Positions 1-10,745 of a stretch of DNA of 64,000 bases are shown here, piece after piece. The stretch lies in contig VANL01000067.1 in NCBI GenBank assembly GCA_006352455.1, positions 1 to 64,000 of the forward strand, read 5' to 3'. Each line of letters begins with the position of its first letter. The stretch's first letter is position 1. The stretch comes from Brachionus sp. 'Tiscar' (Eukaryota; Rotifera; Eurotatoria; Ploima; Brachionidae). The notes beneath the pieces were generated by a model that saw only the letters and a program-made list of their open reading frames with translations, did no database searches and was not told where the DNA came from. Position numbers and translations under genes: made by a program.

Positions 1-234
1 AATGAGGCAAACAAATCAAGTCTGTTTGGTTCTGCAACAAATGAGGCAAACAAATCAAGTCTGTTTGGTTCTGCAACTAATGAAACAAACAAATCAAGCC
101 TGTTTGGCTCTGCAACAAATGAGGCAAACAAATCAAGTCTGTTTGGTTCTGCAACTAATGAAACAAACAAATCAAGTCTGTTTTGTTCTGCAACAAATGA
201 GGCAAATAAATTGAGTCTATTTGGCATGCAAAAC
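1..234 (+). repeat. 39-bp tandem repeat coding 13-residue FG units
   Basis: Six in-frame units of 39 bp (starting at 1, 40, 79, 118, 157 and 196) encode variants of NEANKSSLFGSAT. Units alternate between EANK and ETNK, so units 2-3 and 4-5 look like copies of one 78-bp dimer. In unit 5 the glycine of FG is replaced by cysteine (TTT TGT). Unit 6 has diverged. Confidence 0.9.
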
Positions 235-987
235 ACGGAAAACAAGACAACAAACTTGTTTGGTTCAAATCAAACTGGTAATTTGTTTGTTCAAACTGGT
301 GAGGTTGGGACCACATCATTTGGGTCGATGAGCAAACCAAATGAGACAGGTCAATTTGGCTCATCAAATTTGATGCCTAAATTTGGCACATCGGCCAAGT
401 CTGAGCAAGAAAATGGATTTTCTTCTGGTTCAAAGACAAATTTATTTGAATCAAATAGTTCGCCTTTTGGAGAAAAAAAAGTTCAAGATTTATTTGGAAC
501 AGGCAAACCGGAGGAAAAAAATGTCTTATTGTCGCCATTTACCTCTAAGCCTAATTTAGCTTCAACAACCAATTCGTTTAATTTTACTTCGACTCCGACT
601 TCTTCAACTACGCCAAATATGACTCCATTCGGCTCTGCTTTATCCACAAACGTCAGCATGTATCCAACTCCCGAAATAAGTAGTCAACAAAATCCTGTTT
701 TCGGCTCCGAACCGACTACAAAGAGAGCCTGGCCACATGACACAAGTCCTAACATCTCTTTCCAAAGCAATCAAACACCTTCGAGTTCAGACATTATTGG
801 AAACACTCCCGATAACGTTCAATTTAACACTAAACCAGCATTCAATTTTGGTCAAGGAATGGATATGAATTTTAATTTCGGTATTAAGACAAATACGAAT
901 GGAGTAGTGCAGTTTTCGGGCTCAAATGAACAATCAAATACCATTTCAAATAGATACAAAAAAAAAGCCAAAAGACAGCTTAGATAG
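1..987 (+). CDS. FG-repeat nucleoporin, C-terminal part (5' end outside window)
   Basis: The frame is open from base 1 to a stop at 985-987, giving 328 residues, so the start lies upstream. The protein is Ser/Thr/Asn-rich with many FG dipeptides in SLFG, SPFG, FGSA and NFG contexts, the hallmark of the phase-separating FG nucleoporins that line the nuclear pore channel and bind transport receptors. It begins with a 13-residue tandem repeat (see next entry). The last ~15 residues are basic (RYKKKAKRQLR), resembling the basic ends of NUP153 and POM121; which of these it is cannot be settled without the N-terminal domains. No intron is seen in this part. An NFNFG-type segment precedes the basic tail. 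Confidence 0.8.
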   Translation, partial: NEANKSSLFGSATNEANKSSLFGSATNETNKSSLFGSATNEANKSSLFGSATNETNKSSLFCSATNEANKLSLFGMQNTENKTTNLFGSNQTGNLFVQTGEVGTTSFGSMSKPNETGQFGSSNLMPKFGTSAKSEQENGFSSGSKTNLFESNSSPFGEKKVQDLFGTGKPEEKNVLLSPFTSKPNLASTTNSFNFTSTPTSSTTPNMTPFGSALSTNVSMYPTPEISSQQNPVFGSEPTTKRAWPHDTSPNISFQSNQTPSSSDIIGNTPDNVQFNTKPAFNFGQGMDMNFNFGIKTNTNGVVQFSGSNEQSNTISNRYKKKAKRQLR

Positions 988-1547
988 AATACAAATTAAA
1001 AATTCCTATAAAACTGTATACACCGAGGACCGAAAGAATTTTTAGTTTTAAAACAATTATTTGCTTTTAAAATGTGTATGCCTTTAATTTTAATTATAAA
1101 TATAGCTTTTTTTGGAAAACAATAATCGAACCGAAGCACAAGGAGAATTTTGAGCATCGGTTATATATTTGTTATTTAAAAAACAATACCAACTTTGTTT
1201 TATTCTTTTTAAATTTGAACATGTTTGCCTACGGCATTATTACATATGATTTTTTTTTCGACACAAATACATATATGATATATATATATATATATATATA
1301 AATCTATATATATAAAGAAGTGATTTTTTTTTGCTTTCTTTTAAAAAAATTTATTGACCTTTTTGATTATTTTTAAAAATTTCCACAAAATTTAAATAAA
1401 GAAAATTATTATAGTACAAATTATTTTGAATTTTTTTCTCAAATCAAAATTTATCATGTTTCAAGGCTGCTTAAGCAGTATTAAAGCTAGTTTAAGTTTT
1501 TTTTACATATTTTTGTCCTTTAAAAACATATTAAAAATGGAATATAT
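988..1547. other. 3' flank of nucleoporin gene, no gene seen
   Basis: AT-rich 3' UTR or intergenic DNA. It holds a (TA)n microsatellite at about 1275-1311. The open frames here are low-complexity and resemble no family. Confidence 0.5.
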
Positions 1548-2600
1548 GTTTTGGTAGCAGCTAATTATATTGTTTCGTATTTAATTTTAATTTTGAAAAA
1601 AGATAAATTATTTCAGAAAAAAATATATATTTGTTTTTTGGTAGCAGCAAATTAAATCACATGAAAAAAAATAATAATCAGAATCAAAGATAAAAAGAAA
1701 AAGTATTGACAAATTTTTGTTTTAATTTTACATTTTAATAAATTAAATTATTTTTACGTCTTTTTCTTGTAGTTGGATTTGATTGAACTTTTTCTGCGTC
1801 ATTATTTTGAATATTTTTTGACTTTGGTGGACGCGTCCTTCTGCGTTTTTGAGCTAATGGTTGAATTTAAATGCTTGAAGCTACTTGATCTGTATTACTG
1901 AGAGGTACCGGTATTGAATTTTCAACAGCTTCTTCAATATCATTTGATGTTGATGGCATAACTGGCTGCAAACTTGTGGGTTAATTAGGCTCGTGAATGT
2001 CATTATATTCTAAAATTTGATTCATCTAATGATTTGAATTTCCTGCAAGCCCATTCATAGATTTGTTTTCCAACCACGTTTGGAATTTCCTTCGATATTT
2101 TGTTATCAGTTATATAACTGATAACAAAACGCTTTTGACGCTTTTGGAAAAATTATGAATAAATTAAAAAAAATATTAAATTTTTTTTAGCTTTAAGTGC
2201 TGCTATAAAAATAGAGATTTTTTTTGAAGCTCTGCTTTTCTATTTGAATTTCTATTATAAACGCTACGTTTTTGATATGTATCGACTATGTGACCCATAG
2301 GACTTTTAAACTAAAAAATTTAACATTGTGAGGTCTATGTTAGACCATGCACCAAATATCCTACCCATGGTATTAAAGCATGCGTCGCTAAACAAGGGGA
2401 TACGGTAACCTTAGAATTGTTTAATTTAAAACATTTTCTTGTAACTAAATGTTATCTCTTAACTGACAACGTTTATCTACTGTAGAATACATTTTTCTGC
2501 TAATCAATTTATTTAGCTACTAAGAAAAATAATTATATACAATATTTTTATCTATTATAAATTAGATACTATAAAATATAATTAGCTGCTACCAAAAAAC
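1548..2600. mobile_element. Decayed DNA transposon with ~24-bp terminal inverted repeats
   Basis: The left end (1548-1571) reads GTTTTGGTAGCAGCTAATTA and the right end (2575-2600) is its reverse complement, with the match running to about 24 bp. The left end is partly duplicated at 1633-1654 (GGTAGCAGCAAATTA), including the AT-rich bases before it. Inside, on the minus strand from about 2145 to 1745, is a broken coding stretch whose fragments include KRQKRFVISYITDNKISKEI and, after two stops, a basic tail with RKRRK. GC is higher here than around it. The family was not identified; no DDE motif was seen. Confidence 0.65.
2098..2129. repeat. Perfect 32-bp palindrome
   Basis: TTTTGTTATCAGTTAT followed by its exact reverse complement, with no spacer. 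It lies inside the broken minus-strand coding stretch of the transposon at 1548-2600. Confidence 0.95.
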
Positions 2601-4325
2601 TAAGCTATAACCGGAAACATTCGTTTCATTTCTTAAATTGGTTCCTGTTTTCTAGGAAAAAAATTAATCTAATAAGAATAAAAAGAAAGATCCCAAGCTA
2701 AAATTCTAAATCAGCACATTCAAATTTATAAGAATATTTAAAAAAAAAAGTTCTAAGGCATATAACATAGTCTATGAACAGCATTAAATAAAATAAAAAT
2801 TTTTTTTCATTGATTAAATTAACTTAGTTAAATTGAAAATTTTAAAACAAAATGTTTTTTTTTAATCAACAATAAAAAAAACTAAAACCTTGAAAATGTA
2901 TATAAAAGATTATTTTATTTCTTTAAAATTTTAATTTTTTTTATTATATTTTAAGACACGACGATATTATACTAGTAATATACAAAGCATCTTTCATTTG
3001 GAGAAGCAGAAAAAAATTTGAAATGGATGATCTTTAATTTTCAAAAAACCTTATTAATGGGAAAATAACACAATAAATGAAGCTACCGGATTTTTAATTA
3101 TTTACTCTTAGAATATAAAATTATAGCTTTAATCAAATAAATAAATTTCTAAAATAGTATGATTTCTATTCATTTCAATTATTTAAATAGTTCTAACTTT
3201 CTCTTTCCGAACTTTATAAGAAATTTCGGCCATCAAAGTCTTTATATTGGAAAATATTTCCCTCTAAAAATCTAACTCAAATAAAAGAAATTTATTCATT
3301 TTTTTCGTCTATTACAGACAAGAAAATGCATGTTTTATATGAGACATGATTCGTAAATTTTCTTTTAAATGAGACACATTTTTTGTAAAAAACAACTCAA
3401 ATAAAGGGTGATTTTTAACTGAAATAGTAGCAAGTGTCTTCTATTTGAGGAAATACGGTAGCTATAAATTTAAGTTTTCAACATTTAAGCTTTCAATTTT
3501 CAATAAAATTAATCTAATTTATATAGATTTAATTATCGCAAAATTTAATTATTTAACTTAGAATTTTTTCAATTCAACCGAATTGATTATTTTTTAAATA
3601 AATATTTTTTTAATTGAACAAATTAAATATTAATCAGTCTTTTGAGTCAATAATAGAGACTTTATTTTTCTAAATTCCTTATCATACTTTGATGTAGAAT
3701 AACAGAAGTATTGATGCTTTAAATTTACTATAAAAAATTGTATTTTTATCTTAAATATCTTAAATATTTCTTATTGTATTTTTTTATTTTAACCAAAAAA
3801 TTAAAAATGAAATGATTGTTAAAATTCATGACGATTTTTCAAGTTTTGAATAAAAAAGTTTCTCTTTAAAAAATAAAAAAAAAATAAAAATTATTTTAAG
3901 TTTTTATATTTTAAATTTTTATTTCAATCAAAACTTAATAATTCAAAATTCAGATCCATATTACTTGATGTGATTAGAAAATATTAAAAGAAAGAAAAAA
4001 ACTAATTTTGTAAAATGTTCTCATATTTTCATGTTATTTTAGGACTTATTTACAATTTTATTAGGAAAATATATCAATCGATATTAATATTAAAATTTAA
4101 AAGTTTTGATTTTTAAACAAACAGTTTGTTATTTTTTCTTTTAGAAATTCATAATAAAGAACAACTTAATCGAAAATTTTCCAACATTAAAAAAAAAAAT
4201 TTTTTTTGTGATATTTTTTAAGAAAAAGGCAAGTTTATCCATACGAAATTGATTAAAAAAAAAATACTAAATAACCTAAACATAGAAGACTGTTGAAACT
4301 ATTTTAACATTGTTTCAAATGATGT
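2601..4325. other. Intergenic AT-rich DNA with one MITE-like repeat
   Basis: No gene is supported. Apart from the repeat at 3216-3460 the stretch is A/T runs and short stop-rich frames. NASP ends at its right edge. Confidence 0.5.
3216..3460 (+). mobile_element. MITE copy 1, 'CCGTATTTC' family
   Basis: It shares with 8584-8713 the blocks GGCCATCAAAG (about 3228), ACTGAAATAGTAGCAAG (about 3417) and the end CTATTTGAGGAAATACGGTA (ends 3460) in the same order. Its left terminal repeat is eroded and about 120 bp of extra AT-rich sequence separates the blocks. The right end is the reverse complement of the left end of the 8584 copy. Confidence 0.65.
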
Positions 4326-5862
4326 TCAAGCAGTTGGGACCGGCTGTTCCTCAACTGGTGCCTCTGCGGCAGCAGGCTCATCTACCGCTATTTTTTCAAC
4401 AGGTGTTTCAGTTGTCTCAGCCATCGGAACATTTTCCTTATTTATCTCAGTCTCCATTTCTTTATCACCTTGTTTGTTCTCTTCTTCAACAGCTCTTGGC
4501 TCTTCATTAGCTCCGCTCAGTCTTGTTTTTTTGTTTCCGACCGAGTCATCCGAAGAAGAAATCTTTCTCTTGCTCTTTACCAATCCGGTAATATCTTTGA
4601 CTTCACCTTCAGTAGTAGCTTGGCCAAGCGATTCCTGAACACTGTTCATGAAACATTCCTTTGCTTCTTTGATCAAATTTTCGGTCTCTTTGCTTTGATC
4701 ATTAACTTCTTCTAGTTTGGCATTCATTTCTGGCAATAAGACCTCTAATTCTTTTATTTCTTCATTTATTGTGTTCTTTTCCAATTCGGCATCGGCTCCC
4801 TCTCCAATCTGGCTCAATTTACCATTAAGCTTTTCAATTCTCAATTGAACAATATTAATAGACTTTTTATAAGACTCATTTGCCTCATTCAACTGGTTGT
4901 TAAATTGTTGAGCTAAGCCGAATTGATAGTAGGTCTCAGCAAGCATTCGTTCATCACGTTGCTCCCCAGTCAGTTCTTCCTGCATACGAATAGACTCACC
5001 AATATCGACCAATGCTTGCTCATAGGACTCTTGTTCAATACTAATTTCACCGAGTTTTAGCAGACATTCAGCAATTCGTTTATTTTTAAATGTCAAGTCA
5101 TCATTAAAATTTTTAGTAAAGACCAATTTTGCCAGTTCGAACATTTCCCATGAACGCTGTAAATTACTAATATCTTCTCCATCTTCTTCTTTTTCAGTGT
5201 CATTTTTTTCATCGGTATCTTCCTCTTCGTCGTTATCCTCACCAGTTTCTTCGGTCTCTTCTGCTTTTTGTTCACTGGTCTCCTCATTTCCAGATTCTGT
5301 TTTTTTCTCTTCAGACGTATTTTCTTGCTCATTTTTAGTTTCACTTGCGGCCTCTGTCTGAACATCAGGTTGTTCTTCTTTTTTTTCATCTTCACCACCA
5401 CACAAGGCATCCATTACCTTTTCGGCAATTTCTTCTTTTTCCTCTTCTTTTAAAATAATTTTTTTTAAATTAAAATTAAATTTTTTTTTTAAATTTCCAA
5501 GTACCATTTACATCCTCTGGGTTGCCATATCTGCTGTCATCAATGGGACCAGTTTCTTCCAATACGCCGGTTAGCGCATTTCCCAAGACTGTGTTTTCTA
5601 CTCGGGCAAGCTCAAGCAATGACTTGCCGTAATAAAAGTACACATCAGCACATTGTGAATCGAATTCTCCAAACTTGTCCGAGTATACCTTGCACGCTTC
5701 ACCAATGTTGTTCACTGCTTCGTCATATTTGTTAAGGAAAAGATTTTTCTTGCCTGTTTGAAATGTTTTTTGGGCCTTTTCGAAGTCTTCTTCGCTTATT
5801 GCTCTGATTTCAGTTTGCTCAGCAACATCGACGTCGCCAACAACTTCAGTAGTAGAAACCAT
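4326..5862 (-). CDS. NASP: NASP-type histone H3-H4 chaperone (SHNi-TPR protein)
   Basis: Two exons (5505-5862 and 4326-5446, joined in phase) give 492 residues. Residues ~20-110 form the first TPR (YDEAVNNIGEACKVYSDKFG). A Glu/Asp/Lys-rich stretch of ~90 residues follows, matching the acidic tract that interrupts the TPR array in NASP, Hif1 and Sim3. Two more TPR-like helices pairs come next (SWEMFELAKLVF; YEQALVDIGESIRMQEELTG), then a coiled coil. The C-terminus has a likely nuclear signal (KRKISSSDD...KKTR) and an acidic tail. The family binds soluble H3 (and H1) in nucleus and cytosol and escorts it to deposition factors. It is divergently arranged with SFT2D, 584 bp apart. Confidence 0.88.
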
Positions 5863-6446
5863 TTTGTTTAGTTTAAATGAGTATCTAAAAAAAACAAACT
5901 ATTGAGTATACCCTAAGCTAAAAAGGGATTATAGATCATGCTTTTTTTTTATTTCTATTTAATTTTTATTTTAGCTTAAATGAAAAAAAATTGAGAGAGA
6001 TTTAAAAAAAAAGAAAAAAAATTTATACAAGAAATTCATGAATAAGCATGTATTGATTTATGAAAGCCGATCGGGTAGAGGGGAGCTTCATTTTTTTATT
6101 TTAATAATTTGTGCCAAAAAACCTTTAAATTATGAATTTTTTTTTTCAAAATTGATTTAACTTTAGCAGGGTGATGGCGAATGGGACTGTAGAAATTTTA
6201 TTTTATTTTATTTAGACTAAAAATTTAGGATTGCGAATTAAATTTTTTTTCTATGCAAGTATTAGATATGAAAGCTAGCATGTGATCTGTTTATTGTTTT
6301 AGATAGTTTTGAAAGATTAATTTTGACACACTTGCTCCCAAATCATATCATATTTTTAAATTTATAATTTAATTTTTGATAATAAATCTAATTATCAGTG
6401 ATTATTTTTGCTTGAAAAAAAAAAACCTTCAAATTTCAAGTTCATA
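5863..6446. promoter_or_regulatory. Shared intergenic region between divergent NASP and SFT2D
   Basis: 584 bp separate the two start codons, so both promoters must be here. The sequence is AT-rich with long A and T runs. I could not pick out a specific promoter element. Confidence 0.5.
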
Positions 6447-7256
6447 ATGGAAACATTTAAAAATGTTTTTGGAGCCGGTGCGGCTGATGAAGAGCAGAGC
6501 GAAGAGACTGGCATAATGGACGAAGTGATTAATTGAAAAAAATATTCTGCCTAAAAAAATTAAAATGTATAAATTTTTAGCTTTGGAAAAATTCAACGCT
6601 TAGTTGGTCTACAAGAATCAAAGGTTTTGTGTTCTTTTTTGTCTTTGGATATCTAATTTCTTTCATAGTAATTTAGAAAAATCATTTTCTTTTTTAATTT
6701 TTTTCTTTTCAAGTCTACATCTTTACTGCTTACTATTGGAGTAGTGGCATTCGCAGTTCTTTATACTGTTGGAAATTTGTGCAGCATGCTTAGGTATTCT
6801 AAATTGCACAATCTTTAACATGCTCAAATATTTAAATAATTGAAGTACTCTTTTCTTGATGGGACCGGTTAGTCAATTTAAAAAAATGTTTGCATCTACT
6901 AGAATTATTTCCACTTTTGTGGTTTTGGTAATACTTTGAGTTTTAATCATGAAATTTTAAATGACAATAATTTTTACTCAATGTTTAGATCAGTTTTATT
7001 TGTACTCTTTTGTGTGCATTTTTAGTAAGTTCTTGTAAAAAGTGGAAAAATTTTAATTAAAATAATCTTTAAGCTTGAAAAACCAATTCTTTTGTGTCTT
7101 CTTTGTGTGTTAATACAATTTTTTGCAATGTTATGGTATTCAATTTCTTATATTCCATTCGCAAGGTAAATTAAAGAAACTAAATTTTATTTTCTTATTA
7201 TTTTGTATCAAAGAGATGCAGTAAAAAAATTTTTCGGAGCTATTTTGGATATTTGA
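6447..7256 (+). CDS. SFT2-domain vesicle transport protein (SFT2D1/2-like)
   Basis: Seven exons (6447-6524, 6581-6667, 6714-6793, 6846-6927, 6989-7024, 7074-7165, 7214-7256) join in phase to 165 residues, close to the ~160 of human SFT2D1/2. Family landmarks are LSWSTRIKGF before the first membrane segment, LFLMGPVSQFKKMF in the loop between segments 2 and 3, and WYSISYIPFARDAVKKFF at the end. Four membrane segments are expected. SFT2 family members are Golgi proteins linked to retrograde endosome-to-Golgi vesicle fusion in yeast. All exons are too short for routine ORF finding. Donor 1 (GTGATT) is weak but keeps the frame. Confidence 0.9.
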
Positions 7257-7869
7257 ATGAGTATATAGCTCGATTAAATGGTAGTCAGATGTGTATTTTT
7301 TTTTTCAAATTTAATTTAACTACTCAGTATTCCTTTATTTTTTTTAACTTAAAATTAGGTCTTAAGATATTTGATGTATTTTAAAAGCATTGTCTTGTTA
7401 ATGAATACTTTAAAATTTAGAAATAAAAATTTTTTTTAATCTAAATTTATCGATACAATTGAATTTTTTATTTAAAATTAAAAAATATCATATTTAAATT
7501 TAATTAGTTAATATTTTCTATCTTTTAGATTCTTTTCATTTTATGAATTTAAAAAAATTTAAATTATTTAAAAAAGCACTAAAATCCTGAATTTTTTATT
7601 GATATATTATCAAAAAGTCTCTTTAAAGTTCAAGTAGCGTTATAGTATATAAATAATAATTGTAATAATAATAAAAATTGGATTTTTATGACATGTCATT
7701 TTTATTATTATTGATCTATACGGAAATGACTTTATTTTTCGACATGTTGTTAAAACTAAAAAAAACTAAAAAATAATATTCTTTTTGCATAAATTTTTTT
7801 TGATTTTCTTTAAAAACCTTATTTTTCCAAAATAAATTGATTATTTTATTATTTAATTTAATAACAATA
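7257..7869. other. Intergenic, AT-rich, one imperfect hairpin
   Basis: No gene is seen. A hairpin lies at about 7633-7730: arms AATAATAATAAAAAT and ATTTTTATTATTATT enclose the 12-bp palindrome ATGACATGTCAT, and pairing continues weakly outward. It could be a MITE remnant. Confidence 0.4.
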
Positions 7870-8345
7870 AAATGATAGCTATCATGTGCTAGCTCATAGA
7901 ACGAGGGTTTAGCCTCATCATAATTGCTTATTTAAATCAATTTTGTCATTTTTGTTTTAAAAAACATTAACTTTATCTGAATTTTTAACAACTCTATCAA
8001 GTCAATTCCAAAAATTGACCACTCTGTTGCTGAAAAAATTAAATCTTTGCTCACAATTTTTTACCAATTGTCTTTCTAACCTGAAATCATGACACACATA
8101 TTTTCTGGATTATTCTTGAAGACTCGGAGTACATGCTTGTTAATCCTGTCGTGTCCTTTGATAACTTTAAACATCTCGATCAGATTCCCTCTTAATCTTC
8201 TGGTCTCTCGACTGGTTTAAATCAATGCAGCTAATCTTTCTGAAAAGCTTAACTCTTTTTGCTCTGGAACCAATTTAGTAGCTCTTCCCTGGAATGATTC
8301 TAAGACCTTGATGTCTTTTTTTAAGAACGGATTCAAAACTTGAAC
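7870..8345 (-). pseudogene. Relic of a LINE reverse-transcriptase C-terminal tail
   Basis: Read on the minus strand, broken frames give the typical tail of CR1/jockey-like ORF2: a VLESFQGRATKLVPE-like block, LSFSERLAALIQTSRETRRL, RGNLIEMFKVIKGHD, then QRFNFFSNRVVNFWNELDR. The same blocks are better preserved at 22340-22870 and 36081-36371. Stops and frame changes make it non-functional; there is no catalytic domain. Confidence 0.75.
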
Positions 8346-8518
8346 TCCATTCTCTAGATGATGTCGAACAAAAGTTTTGTGTTTTTTACTGTTTTTTTTT
8401 TTCTGGAAGAAAATTCACTCCAGTCATTTGTCATCTAAAACATGTTTTTTCTTGTTTCTAATTGAAGAAAAAAATCTAAAATTTTTTTTTATTTGAGTCA
8501 TTTTTGAATTAAAGAAAC

Positions 8519-8713
8519 ACTTTGATGGCCAAATTTTCTTTCATTTGATTAAATACGGTAGTTTTTTTTCTTAAAATATCACTTACCGTATTTCATCAAA
8601 TAAAAGAAAATTTGGCCATCAAAGGATTTCTTATATTCGTAAAAATTTTTGACTGAAATAGTAGCAAGTTTCTTCTTCTATTTGTGGTTATTTCTATTTT
8701 AGGAAATACGGTA
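8519..8713. mobile_element. MITE copy 2, 'CCGTATTTC' family, with an inverted partial copy head to head
   Basis: 8584-8713 is a ~130-bp element with ends TACCGTATTTCATCAAATAA and (reverse complement) TACCGTATTTCC..., flanked by TA, as expected of Tc1/mariner-like elements. 8519-8560 is the first 42 bp of the same element in opposite orientation. The two copies form a hairpin with ~42-bp arms and a 23-bp loop. Confidence 0.75.
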
Positions 8714-8844
8714 ATTTAAGGCTTACAATTAATCGAATAAATAAATTGAAAATTTTTTTCTTTATTTCTGCTAAATTTCAAAAACTCCTTATAATTTCGT
8801 AATTTAAAATAAGTAAAAAAAATTTTTTATTTAATTTAAAAAAA

Positions 8845-9479
8845 TCAAAAGCCACAACTTTGATCGGTAGTAACTAATTTTGTTATATCAATTTTAAAGC
8901 TTTGAAGACGCTCTTCCAAGTTATGAATCAATTTTTCATCCAATGTAGGAGTTCGGGCCAAAATCCAAACAATTTCAAGCTTTACTAAATCATAAACAAC
9001 TTGAGTACATGAATAGACCAGTGAATAAGTGTCATAATCTGTTTCTAAAACATCATACGGTCCATGACCTTGTAAAATTGTAACATTAAAAACTTCAACA
9101 GGTAGAACCACAGACAATTTATTCGGTTCGGCTAAATTTGGTGCAAATGCATAACCACTTCGTCCTTCGGTTTTGTTAGTTTTTCTTAAAAGAGAATCAT
9201 TTATTTAGTCTTGATCACAAATAAAAAAACCTACATGTTTAAACCATAGTTGTAAACCGAGACAGAACTTTGATTCAAATAACCATAATTAGCTACCAAA
9301 CATTGTAAATTTTTTGGCTCAAAAATATAATTAAATCGTTTGATTTCGTACCATTTACCAAAATATCTAGTGGCATTAAAGTCCTTTATAACTGGACTCT
9401 TAATACATTGTCCTATTGACTGAGAGGAAATTTGTTGAATGCATATAACAGATAGAATTATTGTCAAAAAAAATTTCAT
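8845..9479 (-). CDS. Secreted lipocalin, apolipoprotein D/Lazarillo type
   Basis: Two exons (9235-9479 and 8845-9184) give 194 residues; human ApoD has 189. A signal peptide (MKFFLTIILSVICIQQISSQ) is followed by the lipocalin signature FGKWYEIKRF (GxW motif, residues ~41-50). Later TDYDTYSLVYSC and ILARTPTL match the second and third conserved regions of ApoD-like lipocalins. Cysteines at the N-terminus, in LQCLVA, in YSC and in the C-terminal SCGF could form two disulfides. The intron uses a GT inside an ATGTAGG context; splicing there avoids an in-frame stop. These proteins carry small hydrophobic ligands and protect against oxidative stress; the ligand here is unknown. Confidence 0.88.
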
Positions 9480-10156
9480 CTTGAATTGTTTTTTTTTATA
9501 AAGATTAAAGCAAAATTTATAGCTATTTTATTTATTCTATGTGAAAAAGTAACTTGAAGTATAAACTGAAAATATTCAAAGTCACATTTTAGTTTATCAA
9601 ATTTAGCGTTGATAAAACGTGGATTTTTTAAGTAACAATTTAAAAATATCTAATATCGATAAAAATACAATTTTAAAAGCAAATACTTTTATTCGAATTT
9701 AAAAATAAAAAATTTATCAATTTTAAAGAACTTGATAACTATTTTTGATTTTTTAATTTGTCATGATGATAATATACCTCATTAAATTTCAAATAAAATT
9801 TTAAAAATTTTCAAAAAAATTTTATGTTTTATTTAAATGTAATCTAATTATTTTTACACTCAAAAGCCGAAAAAAGTTTTTTCAACCCTTTTTGCTACAA
9901 TTTTTATTTATATTTTTTTCCATGAAAATTAATTTATTTCAATATTCGTTAAATGTTAGGTTCGATTGAAAAAAACAACAACAAAAATATTAATTTTAAT
10001 TCTTATTCTACAATTTTTTGGTTTCCTTGAGAAAAGTAATGATTAAATAAATGTTAGATCTCAGTAATATCTAAAATGAGACATTAATGCGGACGAGATC
10101 TGGGAATTAATGTGAAATGTAATTTTTTCTAACTTTAAAAATTTGCTGATCAAGGA

Positions 10157-10419
10157 TATTGTAAATTTCAAAAACAAAAAGAACAAAAATTCTTCCTATT
10201 TACTAATACCGCAACCTATTTTACCTAAAATAATTTTTCTGATGTAAATAGAAGACAAAAAATAAAACATAATTAACTTTTAAATTGATTATTATTTTTT
10301 TAACGTAAAAAAGTAGAAAATTAAATAAAAGATGCACTTTGCTTTATTTTATTTTTATAAATTTTGATTTATCAAAAAAAGAAGAATTTTTGTTCGTGTT
10401 ATTTTTGAAATTCACAATA
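10157..10419. mobile_element. MITE copy A, 'TATTGTAAATTTC' family
   Basis: About 263 bp. The left end TATTGTAAATTTCAAAAAC...GAACAAAAATTCTTC and the right end GAAGAATTTTTGTTC...GAAATTCACAATA are inverted repeats of ~40 bp, flanked by TA. The interior (TTTTACCTAAAATAAT, then ATAGAAGACAAAAAATAAA) is shared with 18634-18963. Confidence 0.8.
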
Positions 10420-10670
10420 CTTTAAGAGGAAGAAAAAACCTTAAAAAAAATCTCTAGATTTTTATAATTTGTTCACTTAAAGTAAATTTATTTCACTTGA
10501 ACTATATTTATATTAGTATCAAAATTATTTGTTAAGATTATTTCAATAATTTAATTCTTGCTATTTTATTTTGTACTTGTACTTGCTATTTTATTTTAAT
10601 TCCTAAAATGGAAATGAGCTAGCAAATTTGAAATATTAAATAAATACTAATCTTAATTCTAGAATGAAAA

Positions 10671-10745
10671 ATTTGTGGTCGTTTTTTTGAAGGTGATAGA
10701 GGTTTAAAAAGCCATATGAGTAAAACACATAAACAAAACTATCAA
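10671..10745 (+). pseudogene. C2H2 zinc-finger relic, LINE ORF type
   Basis: The frame gives CGRFFEGDRGLKSHMSKTHK with a stop immediately upstream. The F-EGDRGLKxHxxxxH form is common in zinc fingers of invertebrate non-LTR retrotransposon ORFs. Only this fragment remains. Confidence 0.45.
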
